A stretch of DNA of 64,000 nt from Monarcha castaneiventris obscurior. Taxonomy: Eukaryota > Chordata > Aves > Passeriformes > Monarchidae. Below, one piece after another: positions 12,380 through 26,400 of this stretch. Every line of letters begins with the position of its first letter. Position 1 is the stretch's first letter. The notes beneath the pieces were generated by a model that saw only the letters and a program-made list of their open reading frames with translations, searched no databases and was not told where the DNA came from. The translations under genes were made by a program, and so were the position numbers. The DNA is taken from positions 5,548,001 through 5,612,000 of the forward strand of contig JAMPIT010000890.1 in the NCBI GenBank assembly GCA_026261815.1, in the 5' to 3' direction.

Positions 12380-13120
12380 AGCTGAGTTATGGGCAAAAGC
12401 CGGAGTCTAACAGAGTATTTATTTTACTTAGCAAAAAATTATCCAACAGTAAAAGCATAGTTGCTGCCATTAGAAATATGACTGTTTGAATAAAAGTTAT
12501 GGCAATAGTAAGATTCAGCTATGGTATGTTAATTTGAATGTGCAGTAAATCTGTCGGGATTGCAAGTCAGTTTAAGAGCTAAAATATAATTGTTGTAAAA
12601 CACCGAACTGCAATTTATATGTATTTTTCCCGACTGCTTGTGGGCTAGCAATATTTCAGTTCTATAATCACAATTTGAACCTTTTAGAAGGGTTTTTTTT
12701 TATACAAGTCAGCAGAAGTGGTATTTTATTACTTTTCTTTTTGTGGAGTTCTTTGAATGCAACACACTTTTGGGGAGGAAAATTGCTTGGGGATAAAAAT
12801 CAGCACCTTACACTTGCTTCTCTTTTCTGAAAGATAGACATGTCTGAGTGTGCAATGAATAATTCGTCAATCAATTTGCAGCTCAGTGAAAACAACTGTC
12901 GAAGTGGGCTTTTGTTACTTAGATTTCAAATGCCATTTGACCCTCCAGATATGCTTTCTGCAATGATGTTCTGCGATATCAGGTAGATATGTCTTTTGAA
13001 ATAAAAACCCATTAGTAACCTAATATCCTTTTTTTAAAAATTAGCTTGCTTGCATAATTGAGTAGGGGAAAAAAAATCTTATAAGCAGCTTTCATTTTGA
13101 TTAAAATTTAAATTAAAGCT
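12380..13120. promoter_or_regulatory. Candidate conserved noncoding element, AT-rich
   Basis: This block is AT-rich, has few homopolymers, no long frames and a dense mix of homeodomain-like and forkhead-like words. Examples are TATTTATTTTACTTAG near 12415-12430, CCATTAG near 12469 and GTCAATCAATTTG near 12868. The texture is that of conserved noncoding elements near developmental regulators. I cannot measure conservation from one sequence. The alternative is ordinary AT-rich intergenic DNA. Confidence 0.3.
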
Positions 13121-16100
13121 TTAGGCTGTCAGCTTTCACTCTCAACCATCTTCAGGAATGGTTTTTCATGGCAGTTGCCTTGCCTGTTGGTTACTCAGGA
13201 TCTGGTACCCATCTCCTGAGATGAGCTGTGTTGGTCTCTGAGAAAGCAGAGGGGACATGAGCTGGGGTAGCTGCATCATGCTTTGAACATCTGGCTAATA
13301 CTAGTTGTGTGATGATCCTCATACTCTCATTTCAGAGCAAGAAACACATCTAAAGAATGTTGTGTGAGCATCACCCCCCAGCAGAAACTCCAAGGGATGG
13401 TGGAGAAGAGGCTTTAAAACCAGCCCAGTCTTCAGCAGGCAAAGGGCTTAATGCCTTCCGGGGTGCATTCCCATTAAACTCATCTTTGGCTGGGTTTCCA
13501 AGAGAAATGTGTTTGTATATTGCCTGACACCCTCAAAGGAAAAAGAAAAAACAAATTATTAGATGGTATCTTTTAAGTCCTGAATGTTGGTCTGTATACT
13601 TTAATTAATTAAGGAGGTTCTCTGAGCTTTTAGAACAAGAACATCAGCTTCGGATGAAAAGAAAAAAATTTGATATTGTCTGTTCACAGGCAAGAGTTTC
13701 TGGAGAGAAATCTCCAGGAGCCAGTTGCTCTGTTTACAGGAGATAAACTCATGAAGCAAGGTTTGGGGGACTGATGGCTTTGGGTCCTTATGGGTTAGTG
13801 GTGAGACCTGAGCCCTTGGGATCTCATGTACTCTCTGATCACACTTGAGCTGTGTCAGACCCCTGAGAGGGGTTATTGCAGAGGATGCAGTGTTGTCTTG
13901 AGTTCAGACCCACAGAAACTCCTCTGGAGATACCCTGGGAGCCGCCTGAAGAAAAAGAGAAGGCTGCCTGTTCATTTATCCTTATTAGGAATTACTTTTC
14001 AAAAGCTTGTAAAGCTTCACTGCTCCAGAGGAAAGTTATGTCTGCTGATTGAGGAGAGAAAGGGAAACAACAGAACAAGTTAGGCTAATGTAGCCTTTTG
14101 AGTTTAGCAGTCAGATGAGCTTGAGAGATTAAAAGGAAAGAGAAAAGGATGGTGCATATGCTTAAAAAAAGGATAAATCCTCCTTTGTGCTCATTACTTT
14201 GCTGTGGTTTTGCATTTTACTTCCTTCATTTTGGAGGTTTAAGCATTAAGGGAAAGGCGACTTGACAAATCTTTGGCAGATATGAGATGAGCCTGAATTA
14301 GTGCAGTGAAACCCACCTGCATAGCCTGGGCTGCTGTGACTTTCAAAGCTAACGCACTTTATATTGGTGTGGTGTGATGGTCAGAGTGCACAGAAAGTCA
14401 GAACCAGGGATAATATTTTTAATTTTCTTGTTACTTGTGTTGAAGCACAGCATTTCCTGCTTCCTGCCAGGAAGGGGCCAGGTGCTGCTTGCACTGAGGT
14501 GCACACCTTGCATTTAAGTGGCTCTCTGTTGGCATCTCTGGGGAGGGCATGCAGGGAATACCCTGCCCCAGAGCATTCACAAGCCACCTAAGAGCCAGGA
14601 GGAAAAGAGAAGAGGAGGCAGCATGTAGGGAACAGAGTTCCAATAGAAGTCACTACTGGCCCCATAATCAAATGAGGGAGTTTTGTGAATCCCAAGCAGG
14701 GATAAGTGCCTTTAATATTACACTGCTCCTTCCTGGAGGATGAAATTCCCCTTATTGTAAGCCTAGCACCCATAAATTAGCAATTACCCTCTGCAGACAC
14801 ACACAAGGTAACCAAGGGTGTGCCAAGATCATGCCCTGCATGTTCCCTCCACCAGCAGGAAGGGCAGGTGCCTGCAAGGACCTGGGCCACTGGCTGTAAT
14901 TCAGCACCTGGACTGGTGCTTGCTGACCACTGGCTCTCTGCCTGCCTGTGTTTTTCAAAGAGATTGCTGCATATAATGGGAGAAAAAGGCCTTTGTGCTT
15001 TTTGATGCTGTTTGTGGTCTTTGGGTTTCAAAATCAAGACATCATCCATCTGTCAGCAAACACGGCATACAAAACTTGCAGGAGAATCCTCTCCAGTTGC
15101 TATTTCCCTGTAACAAGACAAAAACAAGAAAGAAAAGGCATTTTATTGTGAAGTCTCTCAGGCTTGCAAATGCACTCTGCCATCTCCATGCTTTCTTTTG
15201 TATACATTGTGCTTGGCTTGGCAGGAATCTGCTCTCTTATCCTTCCCCATCCCTCCTGCTCCAAAGCAAAGCTGCAAACCCCGCTAAGAGTGAGGTGCAA
15301 GGGGTGCAGAGCCTTGGACAGAGGAAGGAAAACAAGCTGAGAGAGGCTGCAGTCATTAAGTGCTCATACTGCATAGGTTAAGAGGGAGATGGAGAGTGAC
15401 AGGGCCCAAGAGCAGGATTTAAGGGAAAGGAAAAACCCTCCCAGGGCATGGGGGGGATGTGTAGTGACACCATGAGACAGCCCCAGCAGGCAGCTACTGT
15501 TAAGAGAGGCTCTGGATGTGCAGAGCTGCAGAGAGCAGGTGGGATGGTCTGCTTGCTAGACACTGAGGGCTGCAACAAGAGGCTGACCAGATGCCTCTTC
15601 CCCTGAGCTCTCTGGAAAAGCACACGACAGCCACTGTCCTTTCTTGCTGTTTCCCCCCCTGTATTTTTATTTGCATTTACATCAGGTAGCATGCTGCTGC
15701 CCATCTCATGACTGCACAGGCATTGGCAGGGCTGGAGGTCATGGAAGTGGAGCTTGCCCAGTGTCAGGGCCAGCTCTGCTGTCCCTGTCCCACTGTGCAG
15801 GAGCAAGGCATCAAAAACCCCTGCTCCTGCCTGTTTGGCTGGACAGGGCTGAAGTAATTTCTCTCTAAATATAACTCTGCGCACATGGTGGAGCTGAGCT
15901 CTGCTGGCATAGCAAAGCACAAGGAAAGGGAAGGCCAGATGGCTAATTCATGCTGAAAGGCAGCATGAGGCAGAAGAGAAGACAGGCAATAACTTGGCAC
16001 AGTTGCCAGTTTCTTGGATGCTTTGGAGAGGGCATTTTACCTTTCTGTGCCACTTAACCTTGGCTTTTCAAGTTGTCTTTTTTTTAAAGGTGATACCTAT

Positions 16101-19100
16101 TTGTCAGGAACTGTACCTCCCAAGAGGGGATAATCATGGCACACAAACTTCAGGCATGTAATATATGAGATACTTAATCAAAAAAGGGGAGCAGGTGCAT
16201 CCTCCTGGAATTCCAAATCATCCATTTCTGTGACTACAGCAAGCCTTGGCAGGTAAGTGTGGGGGTGACTTCACTCATTTGTACCAAACCTGTGTGCTGT
16301 AGGATCTCCTTGCCATACATGAGACTAGAGTTCCCTTAAATCAGCTGGGGAGCATGCTACTGCTTTTATGTTCATGTTAGGAGGGCAGACAGCACCTGAT
16401 CCAGCAAATAGTCACTTGGGCTGGAGCTAACCTCTGTGGATTTGTGGGTTTTTTGAGGGAAGGTTGTTTTGGTTCTGTGAGCATGGACCAGCAAGTAGGC
16501 AATTAATGGCTTTGGGCTTAGTGCCATTTTTGACTGAGTAGTAAATAAAGGTTTTCCTTCCTACAGGTCTGACACACAGGTGTTTCCCAGAGCAGATGTT
16601 GATACAGATTTCCTGCTCTTAAACAGAGTAAGTGGGTGGAGGGGATCTCTGTTTAAGACTCAAAAATTGTATATTTTATATGTGACTTTACTCTGACCTT
16701 CCTCAAGTCCTCCCTTTTAGTACCCACTCTGCCTGGAGGCAAGTTTCCAGAGTCCCTTCAGTCTGCCTGCCAGAACAGCTTTCTGTCCTCTGCTCCTCAA
16801 GCCAGGGACTTTCTCTATGTCCAAATGTGCAGACTGTATGTCCTGCCTATGGATGCAGCTTCATTTCTAGAGCTGAAACTCCGAGGGCTTGCAGCCTAGT
16901 AATGTAGCTCTAATTGCTCATTCCTTGCACAGCAAGCTGGAGTGCTGATCTGTCCATGGCTGGCTTGGATGGGTAGGAATGGGGGACAAGGGAGTTGGAG
17001 GGATGCAGTGACTCCTCACTGGAGGGGAAGATAGCACTCAGACAAAGTTTCTGCCTCAACACTTGATATTTGCCTGGGCTGTTGCATTGCTTGGGGCAGA
17101 GTTCTCTCATCTGCTTTGGCACATGTTGGCTTTGCAGCTGCTGCAAGAAAAGGTGAAGGACCACTCACCTGCTCAGAGTGCACTCAGGAAAGTACACTGT
17201 GCCACCAAATTAAATGCTCACAGGTATTTTTTCTAGTCTCTATGTGGTCTATATTTGCCAATACTGGAGAAACTGGTGCCATGCTGTGCCACAGGCTTTG
17301 GGTGACACAAACAGTTACAGGTGATGAATTAAGTGCAAACGTTGCAAATTATCACCTCCTTTGTTTGCAGCACAGAAGATACAAGCCAGCTGACAGAAGA
17401 GCCAAGTGGCACTGTGATGATAAAAGCCTGAAACCAAAGCAAGACAAAAGGTATGCCTAAAACCTCTGCTAATAATCCCTGACAAAATGAAGCTGGGATT
17501 TCTCCTAGGCTGGGGAAAATGAGTGCAGTTAGTTATTGGCTACTTGCTGAACACCCACAGACACCTTAAATGGGATATTAAAGTAACTCCAGCTTCAGGG
17601 CTGCAAGGTTTGCCAGGTTGCTGTTGAGCCACAGCAGATGAGATGAACCCTCCAAAATTTGGGATAGATTAAAAGATACAGAACTTCAAGGCCTTCTAGG
17701 CATCTAAACAGAAGCTGACACAATGATCTGGAAACTTGATTTAGTAACAGCAAGAAAGGTGTAGAGAAAAGTGTCACAAAACTGAAGCTTACAACAGTCA
17801 GCCGAGTGTTACAGGGATTTAATCTGTAACAAGATTGTGTCAAGGTGTTTGATCCATGCCTAGTTAAATTCTTGTGGCCTCTCAGATCCTTCTCCATGCA
17901 TTTGGCATGGTGTGAGGGATGGACCTGCAAAAGCCCACACCTGGCTCACAAAAATATGGTGTTGGAAGAAGGTAGCATGGCAATGAGGGTGTCTTTGCTT
18001 CTTACCTGTGCATTAAGGAAGACATGAGGGCAGAAACAGGGAGATACTGCAATGAAGCCTTAAAAAAACCTAAAGTCAAACGGGGACAAGACTGGCACAG
18101 AGGCAGTTGTGTAGACCTGCTCTGTGATGTGCGTAAAGGCAGAGCACCTGTCTTCAGGTGCTCTGGAGTAGGGAGAAATGCTGCTGGCTTACCAGGGGAT
18201 TGTGTGAAACATTGCCTTTTTGCAGGAAAACGGGGCCTTTGAGCAGTTCCTGTGCTAGCATATTAGAGTATGTTCAGAGTCCAGAAGTACAGTTTGCTGG
18301 CTTGTCTAGCAGTTGAAACCAGCTTTTCTGATGATCTCTGGGTATCTTGGACCTGCCCTTCTCTCAGCAGTGGAAAGTCGATTATACCATAAAGTATCTC
18401 TGCCATTCTCCTTGGAGTCTAAAAGGAACATAAAACATGTCAAAATCTCCTCTGAAGCTTGCATTCTCCTGACACTGGGCACACAATTGTTAGTGGGATT
18501 TTAGACTCCTAGATTCCAGAAAGATTGAAACCTTGCTTCCCAGTCCAAAAGATTGACTTGGTTATTTGAAGAGAATCAGGCTGCCAACCCTTTGCAATCT
18601 CTGCAGAAGGAAATAGCTTCAGTATTGCTTGCTTTATTCATCTGCCATGCTGAGTTAGGAATGGCTGAGCACAGGGCTTGCAAAACAGGATCCAGGCTGT
18701 GCTCACACATCCTGCTCCAGCTGCAGCTTTATAGATGAAGCCATTCACTCCCCCATCCTGGGCTCCCTCCCCTCTCTTCACCTCTTGCTGCCAGGCATTC
18801 ATTCTTTTCATACAGCCAAGGCAACCACTGACCACGGTGTAATTGCACCCAGTCAGGCTTAGTAAAACATACAGATCAAGATAAACCTGTTCACCTGGAC
18901 AGTCTCTGATGGCCCATCCCTGAAATGGTTTGGGGAATGATGATTTGAGACTGCTGGAAAATGCAAAGGAGTTTGAGGCCAAGCTGCCTGTGGGGTGACC
19001 CAACATCAGTCAGGTCTGGACAGGAGCAGAGCCTCCCTTCACTCTGAGCTGCCAAAGAGGAGTTTCGAATGGGGAGCTCTTGTGGATCCACGTGCTGCAG

Positions 19101-20365
19101 CAATTCAGCATGGGGAAGACACAGGAGGGCCGTGACCCATGAGATATGCACGCTGTGGCTTAGAATGCCATCATCTCGCTGAGCAGAGCACAGAAAGCTG
19201 CACATCTGGAGGCTGTAATTACAGGTGTCTGGCACACTGGGTCACTGTGCCGGCTGCTGAGCTGCTGGAGCTGTTTGAGCCTGGACTAACTGGCGTGATT
19301 CATGGTGTTAATGATGCGCTTTCTTTGCAGTGAAGGAAGAAGCCTTTTGTCCTTTCTTCTTTGTTTCAGGATGGTATTGCTTTACATCTGTCAAATATTA
19401 TTATTTTGTCTCCAGCTTGTATTAATTTTTGCAAATTGGTCCCCACAGTGAGAGTGCATACAAAGGTTTTGTGCTGTATCTTCTAAGCCTGCCTTAATGT
19501 CACTGTTTATCTTTTGAAGCTAGTAATTAAAAGGGAAGAAATACTGTCTGTGGATTTCTGTCATGATGCCAGTTGAGTCCATTTTCTCTTGTTGGTAGCT
19601 ATCAGATCTGACTTGCACCCACAACAGACTGTGTTTGGGGGGGAAAAGTGTCACTGCTTTTATTTCATGTCTGGCCTGACAAGAATAGTAATGAGACCAG
19701 CAAAGCACTTGCATCCCCAGTTAGCCAGCTACAAAACAGGCGGGCTGAGTCCTCGATGTACTGTCAATTGTGTGTTGCACAGGCAATTAACATTGATGCT
19801 GAATTAATTAATCATGAGAAAACATCAAAGGGTTGGGGTGCTTCAGTTCAGATGAGCACCAAAAGCTCAGATTGTTATCAGATTGCCTAGGAGTTGTCTG
19901 AGGGGATCTTATAACCAGAGTTTTGCTGCAAGCCAGAGAAAGACTGAGGCTTCCACCCTGTATGTCATGTGTTCAGACCCCTAGAAAGTTCTAGGAGGCA
20001 TTTTTATGGAGTTTGAGCATTTCTCTTGTATCTGTTCTGACCTATTTTGTAAATATCTCATAAAAAGTCTTACAGTTGTGTAGTTTTGGAGATACATTGC
20101 CTGGGTCTTCTTACAATAGTTTATTAGTCACAACTTGTGCATTTTTAAGACAATTAATCCTTCTAAGCACCGTCTCTGGAAGAGGCAAAAAAAAGGGGAG
20201 GAGGTTGGCGGTGAGGCTACAAGTAGGATTTGCCATCTAAGGCAGTATTTTGATTCCTCTGTTTCATACCTCAAACACAGAATTAGCCTATATATTTTCT
20301 GGAGTTATAGAGCTTGCCTTGTTGGATGGCTCAGAGAAACCCACTGGATTAAGTTTGTCTGACAA
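13121..20365. other. Unique noncoding DNA with GC-richer patches, no gene supported
   Basis: Open frames are more frequent here because of local GC richness around 14300-15950. The longest is a 180-codon frame on the minus strand at 15378-15920. Its translation is rich in Cys, Ser, Pro and His with no domain, and other frames overlap it on both strands, so I regard it as chance. No CpG-island-like density is seen. A possible RE1-like half site at 14900-14919 is listed separately. A weak MIR-like stretch may lie at 16035-16110 but is too diverged to call. Confidence 0.6.
14900..14919 (+). promoter_or_regulatory. RE1/NRSE-like motif with perfect left half
   Basis: TTCAGCACC matches the left half of the REST/NRSF recognition element perfectly. 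It is followed one base later by GGACTGGTGC, a partial match to the right half (GGACAGCGCC). The spacing is one base shorter than canonical. REST tolerates non-canonical spacing but usually longer, so binding is doubtful. The same bases also form a small inverted repeat (AGCACC/GGTGCT). Confidence 0.2.
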
Positions 20366-20430
20366 GGTTTTGGTAGCAGAGGGGCTACAGGGGTGGCTTC
20401 TCTGAGAAGCTGCCAGAAGTTTCCCCTGTG
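20366..20430 (+). repeat. Avian dispersed-repeat fragment (class unsure)
   Basis: The words GGTTTTGGTAGCAG, GGGGCTACAGGGGTGGCTTC and GAGAAGCTGCCAGAAG occur in this order, as in a dispersed repeat that I recall as frequent in passerine genomes. I am unsure whether that repeat is LTR-derived or another class, so none is named. The fragment is short and ends abruptly at the adjoining CR1 tail. Confidence 0.45.
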
Positions 20431-20476
20431 TTGAAACTAAATGATCTTTAAGGTCTCATTCAACTCCAACCATTCT
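20431..20476 (+). mobile_element. CR1 LINE 3'-end fragment
   Basis: The order AAATGATCTTTAAGGTCTC, then TTCAACTCCAACCATTCT, matches the 3' untranslated end of avian CR1 elements (consensus form TAGATGATCTTTAAGGTCCC...TTCCAACCCAAACCATTCT). Only the last 46 or so bases are present, consistent with the extreme 5' truncation typical of CR1. Just one terminal CATTCT unit is recognisable. It abuts the repeat fragment immediately upstream. Confidence 0.65.
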
Positions 20477-20480
20477 GCCA

Positions 20481-23400
20481 ATTTTTGATAAGTACAGCAG
20501 TGTTTTTGGTCCCATCCTACCATCATAAATATCTGTTCTTCCTATAGAGCAGTGCAAGTCACTGTGCTGATGACTGACCTGTCAGCTGTAGGAAGGGGTG
20601 AAAAACAGAACTGAGCATCCTGAGAGCCACTGAAAGGAAATCACACCATGGTGTGTGGAGTGTGGCATAGAAGTGCTGCTGGTGGGCCACAATGCAGAAT
20701 TTCTTCCTGCATTTCTGTCCTCAGAATGTAATTAGGTGTGCGATCCCACATGTGCACCTGAAAAAGTTTCTTACTGACAAGAATAACAAAGTTTTAAAAT
20801 TAAAAAAATATGAACCAAAGGGAGGGAAAGTAGTCAATGTTTTATTATCCAAAGAGGACTTTGATGTAGAAAAGTTGCACACAACCCAAACCATCAATTA
20901 AATTCACCTCATCTGTGGCCTGCTTGATTTCAAAGGTCTTTGAGAAGACTTGCACAAAGAAAGTTTTTAAAGTTCTTGCATTGTGGTTAGTATTTAAAAA
21001 ATCATGACTTTTTTTTTTATGACTACACATACCCCATGCCTCTTCCTAAGGTAGCAAACCAAACATCTGTTTTTTAGGCTCAATGATGCTTGGATCATGA
21101 TCAAAGGGAAAGGTTGCCAATTAACCCCCATGATCTCCCCACCATGTGTGTTTGATGCCATATTTTTTCCATCTGATTTATTTCATCTAAGCTTGATATT
21201 AAATCCCTTACCAAATTCAGATTAGCCATGGCTTTCTCATTGCTCTGACAGCACATCAAAGCTCCAGAGGACCCAGAAGATTGAATTAGCCATTGTCTGA
21301 ATCTTCACTGAGCTGCTCTTAGAGACATGGATCTGTGTAAGGAACAAAGGGAATAAGTGATATCTTTGCTCTGAAACTTTCAGAAAAGTTAAATGGGTAT
21401 AAGGTAAGGCTAAGTTAAATTTAAACAAGAAGTGCTATGCAGAGCGAGCTATATACTATAGAGAGGGCTTGTATTCCCTATAGAAAAATTACTAGAAAAT
21501 AAGCAGCAACAAAGATCTAGGATAACTTGGAATAATTTTAGTACATATTTCATCAAAATGGGATGCATTGTGTTACTAAAGGAAATGTGTTTGCTATTTG
21601 TATTAAAATAACTTTAGAAATGGAGGGAGGAGCCACAAGGTGCTGTAAAAACTCCACTCTGCTGTCACTGCTTATTGCAATCATTAGTTACCTTCTCAGG
21701 GCAACAGGACAAACAGTTTCAGTCTGTCTTGGGGAGCTAGACTACTGCCAGGAGCATGCAGCAGTGAGGAAACCTGCAGGTGATGCTTGGGAGAAAGAAG
21801 GTAACTGTTTAGAAAGGGGGGAAAAAAAAGAAGACTGAATTTAGCCTTTAGGGCTCAAAGCTAAAAGACTTTGTATACAAGGCTGGCTTGGTCTCATTGG
21901 CCAGGTAGGAGAACTGTACCTCACCCCCAAGCATGAGAATTATTTATTTTTAGGAGGCTGCACATGTGCCTCACACCTCAGTGAGCAGTCTAAATCAGAG
22001 GCAAACGAGCTGGGTTGGACCATGCCATTGGCACCTCAACAGCGACAGTAACCAGTAGGTTGGGCAGGGCTTTTCTGTCACTCTCTGGGGCAACTCCCCA
22101 CATGGCCCCTGTGAAGGCATAGGTATTGTCAGATGCTGTGATGTCTGTATAATTCCCTCTAGTCTATTTTGTGGGAGAAGGTGCAAAATCTTGGGCCTAG
22201 CAGTTGAAATTAGGATTATATCCCAAGGGATGTTAGGAAGTCAAGGAAGACTGGTGCAAATCTTTGGACCTGTGCTGTGTATTTTTCGGTTTCTCCTTCA
22301 AACATATCTGCCACTTCCCAGTGAGCCAATTCGAAAGTTTTTTCATTTGGGAGATGGTGGGGAGTCATTTCAGAGATGGAGCACAGGCTCAAAATAAGAA
22401 GAAAAGAGTAAAGGAAGGAGATGTGGTTTGCTGAAAGGATTAGTCAAGATGTGGGGGTGAGGAAATCCTTTGGGACCTTGAGTAGGAGCTATGCAGGATG
22501 GGAAGAAATATCTGTAGCAGCAGTGTAGTTTTTATTGACTGTTCCTTATAAAGGCAATTGTGCAAAATAGTAAAGCATGATACAGTGGCACTGAAAGGGC
22601 ATTTCTTAAAAAAAAAGTCCTTGTTTGAAAAGGAAGGAGAAGGTCAGAAGAGAATAATGTAAAATACAGATTCAAATGTGGTCACTCTCGCAGCAGTGGT
22701 CTGATGGAGGAAGACTCTCCACTGTCAGAAGTACTGCCTGTGTTAGGTAATAGTTATGCTGCCTAAGGAGGAGACTGAGGTCAGAGTTTGGACCCACGTT
22801 TTGTCCTTTAAGCCTTGTCTTTAGGATGTGCTGTGTGGCCAGGTATGAAGGCTGCTGAGAAGAGGCAGGAGATGAACTGCTCTGTGTGGTGGATGGGACA
22901 AGGAGAGACAGTTTTATGTGGCAACAAGAGGAAATATTTCTGGCAGCTGGCTAGTACTGCCCTGGATCTAAGCCACATGAAGGGGCCTTGGAATATGAAA
23001 CCTGAGGTCTCGCTCCACTTAGGTATGTTTAAGTGCATGTGTAAAACTAAAATTAAGCCATTTGTTTTCAGTGTGTAATGAATCTAAGAATGTTTATTAT
23101 CTACAGCCTTTGAAGTCTTGGCATATACTGGCATCGTTGCTGTTAAACTTGGGCTTATGTATGCAGGTGGAAGGGCAAATGCTGAAACAGGAGAATATTG
23201 TTTTCCAGCAGCTGATTGGCATTACGGGCCAGCAATGGCCAACATTATGCCAGTACTTAGTTAACAAAAAAGAAAATCCAAACCACTCACAACTACACAA
23301 CTTCAAAAACACACTTGTGATACACATCAGCATCCAAAACATGAGTCTGGTGTAGGAATGTTCAGCAAAGATGCACAGGAATTTATGTACTAACATCTCT

Positions 23401-26400
23401 GGCACTTGGAGTTTTGTTTTTCCCAAATGTGCCTACTCAATGCCAGCAAAACTGTTTTGTTTCCTTTCCTTGAAAAAAGATATTTAAACAAAAAAAAGCT
23501 TTTTCTCTGTGCTGAGATCATATTCAGCTGTACAGATGGTTTTGGTTTTGTTGTAGCATACTCTTACCTACATCACTATCTCCCTCTCTAAAAACTTCCT
23601 TCCTTTCCCCTGCTTTATATGTATTAGCTCTTGGGTCACATGAACCTCAACATTTTCTATTAACAATAAGTGTCTCCAGACAGTTTATCTTTGGACAAAC
23701 CAACATCCATAGGTAGATCATAAAGTTTTCTTCCAGACAAGTGTTGGAAATCTTGTGCTATTTAATGGTGAAATGGGCTTCGTTTCTTTTTAAATATTTT
23801 TTGGTCCAGAACTTTTTTTTTCTTTACAGTGGAGTGCTAAAATGAGCCAGAATAGAGCCAGAATCATCTGCTGACACCCCTTCAAAACACAGGGCACAAA
23901 ACACTCTGCTATTCCTGTCAGTGAACGTGGCAAACTTTCTTTACCTAAAACATAATTTCTATAAGATCAATAATCCTGAATATATGAATCCAAAGGGAGA
24001 AAAGTCACGGTGTTTTCTGGCATGTCTGCTGCTTACTGGTTCTTGCCATTAGAAATCTTGTACTTCACTCTTAGCTGACCCCCTCCAGCTTTGATTTTAA
24101 CCATGAGTGTTCTTAATGCTTTGTCTTTGAAATAAGAAAAAAACAATTTGATTGCTCAATGCCATTTGCAGTCTTTCAACAAAAAGAGGCCATTCATAGC
24201 AGGTGAAAAGCAACCCTGAAATGGTAACTGAGGTAGGAATCCCAGTACTACCCACTTCCCCCAAGTTTTGACATAGACTGGGAAGAACAGGAATCCATGG
24301 GAAGACTTCCAGAAGCAGAAATGATGAGAGTTTTGAGTTGCTTTTGGTTATTCCCTTTGCCATTTTCAACCCTGGATATGAGCAGGCAGAAAGGGGAGGG
24401 CACCTGGGGAAAATAGGATGGGAGAGGCACAGCAATGAGCCTGATCACTCAAAAAGTGTGGGAATTGGCCTTCATAGCCAGACTGTTTTCCCGGTGCATG
24501 TCTGAAGTCAATAGTAGAGTTGGTTACAGAAATACAGACACTTAGAGCTCAATTTTCAAAATCAGGATTTTAATTCAGCAATTAAACACCTGCACACTGA
24601 TTATTCAGAAAGCCTGTCAGCACTTACCTCTTACAGTGGGTGTCAAGTGCCAATTTTAGGTCTAAGTGCAGATGTAGGTGCATGAACAGAGGGTTTCAAG
24701 ATTGGAAACCAGGCTCTTAACAACAACAGGTTCATCTGCCTGTGACTCCTCTGCACTGAGCAGCAAAATCAGCTGAGCATAAATGGGGAGAAGGCTGAGC
24801 ATAAGGATCACAATCCAGCTAATAGCTGCTGTTACGAAACTGTCAGAAGATGACTTGCTGCCTGACAAGGAAAATACTGTTCTGCTGAACAGGGCAGCAG
24901 GCTCTTCAGCTCCAAATTTACGTTCCCTTGCTTTGCTTCCTTTCAGTTTCTGAACTATTTTTCAGTGCCTTCACCCGCAGACTGAGCATGTAATTTATTT
25001 AATATATTTAATTGAGTACAGCACCTTCTGAACCCAGAGAGACTGGCTGCTGTTTGACATCCTTCTCCCATGGGGTAGAAGTAGTGTGCTAAGGGGCACC
25101 AATGTACCCTACCTGCCACAGGAGTGAACAAAGAGCCCTAGAGCTGGAGTCTGAAGGAACAGAGGAAAAGAGTGTAGTGAAAGACAGGATGCAAAATGAG
25201 ACATTGAAGGCAGCAGGGCAAACACAGCTCCTGTCATCAGGTTTCTCCCTGATCTGAGGACAGATGGCCTATCATTCCTAGCTTGTGCTTCAAGATCTCC
25301 TGGGAGCTGTGATCAAGTATTTTCTTTAAATCCAGGCTAACACATTGATAGTGTGAGCCACATATATCACAGATTTGAGGTATGGATTTCTGCTTTATTC
25401 AAAATAAACCCAGAAAGAAAGGCAGCCTTGTCAGCCTTGTGCTTTTGCCTTTCTTTTTGTTTGCTCCTTTTCTCTTGCAGTGTGGGGTAAATTAAAATGG
25501 AGGACCTCTTCTCCTTTGCTGTTCATTTTGTCATTGTTTCCTACCCTCTTGTCTGTTCCTTGCCTCTGTTTTGAGTCTTGGCACTACCTGCTTGGAAGAA
25601 GAGTGTATGAAATGGACAACAGATGGGGCCTCAAATCCTTTTCTCAGCAAATAAATGGAGAACAACCACACCCAGCTGGATTGGCGGAAAGAGGTATATG
25701 ATAATTATCAATATTTTAGCAATGCCAAAAATGATGTTGTCAATAAGAGAGCCCCAATGTGCCTGATGCTCCTATGTATCTCTTGTGGGAACACTGCCTC
25801 CATTCAGAGAAAGCAGGAAAGAGTCAGGGAGAGGATGAGTTATCTTGCAGTGAATCACTGCAGGATTGGAACATTTGTTTCTATTTACACTTGGGTCTCC
25901 TTTCTCCAAATTGCATAACTTATTCTAGAAAAAGCACCACCTTCTTGTCTTGTGTCATGATGGTATTGCTGAACCTTGAGTAGATGCCCTCTCATTTGGG
26001 GTTGTTGGTGCAACAGAGCTTTACTGATTTAGTTGATGGAAATTAAAAAAAAAAAAAAAATAGCCCCCAGTTATTAGACTGCTTGTTAAATCCCACCATA
26101 GCTAAATAACATCTGGCTTTCTATAAATACAGCAAGCCAGTCATTAACAGTGGGACTATTCACTGTTTACAGAGCTGCATTTGAAAAGAACCAAAATGCA
26201 AAGTATTTGCTGAAAACTGCAGAGCATCTGCCTGCAATAGACTTTTGATAAACCCTTACATTCCAGTCATCTTTATATTCCAGTGTTTGGATATTTTGTG
26301 TATGACTAGCTGTCTTATTGTCCAGAGTCATAGATATTTTGCTGCCACAGGCAACATGAGAGTTTTGGAAGTGCACAGAAACTTGTGTTCAGATCAACAA

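Noticed and set aside
15378..15920. 180-codon open frame on the minus strand
   Set aside because: It lies in a GC-richer patch, overlaps frames on both strands, has a Cys/Ser/Pro/His-rich translation with no domain, and has no splice or promoter context.
16035..16110. Possible second MIR fragment
   Set aside because: Only short words such as TTTCTGTGCC and GGTGATACCTAT fit, in an order that does not follow MIR convincingly.
24540..24690. Possible ancient sauropsid repeat
   Set aside because: Resemblance to remembered repeat text is loose and spread out, too weak to annotate.
26045..26060. A16 run as the tail of a processed pseudogene
   Set aside because: No retroposed coding or SINE body could be recognised upstream, and the flanks do not form a target-site duplication.
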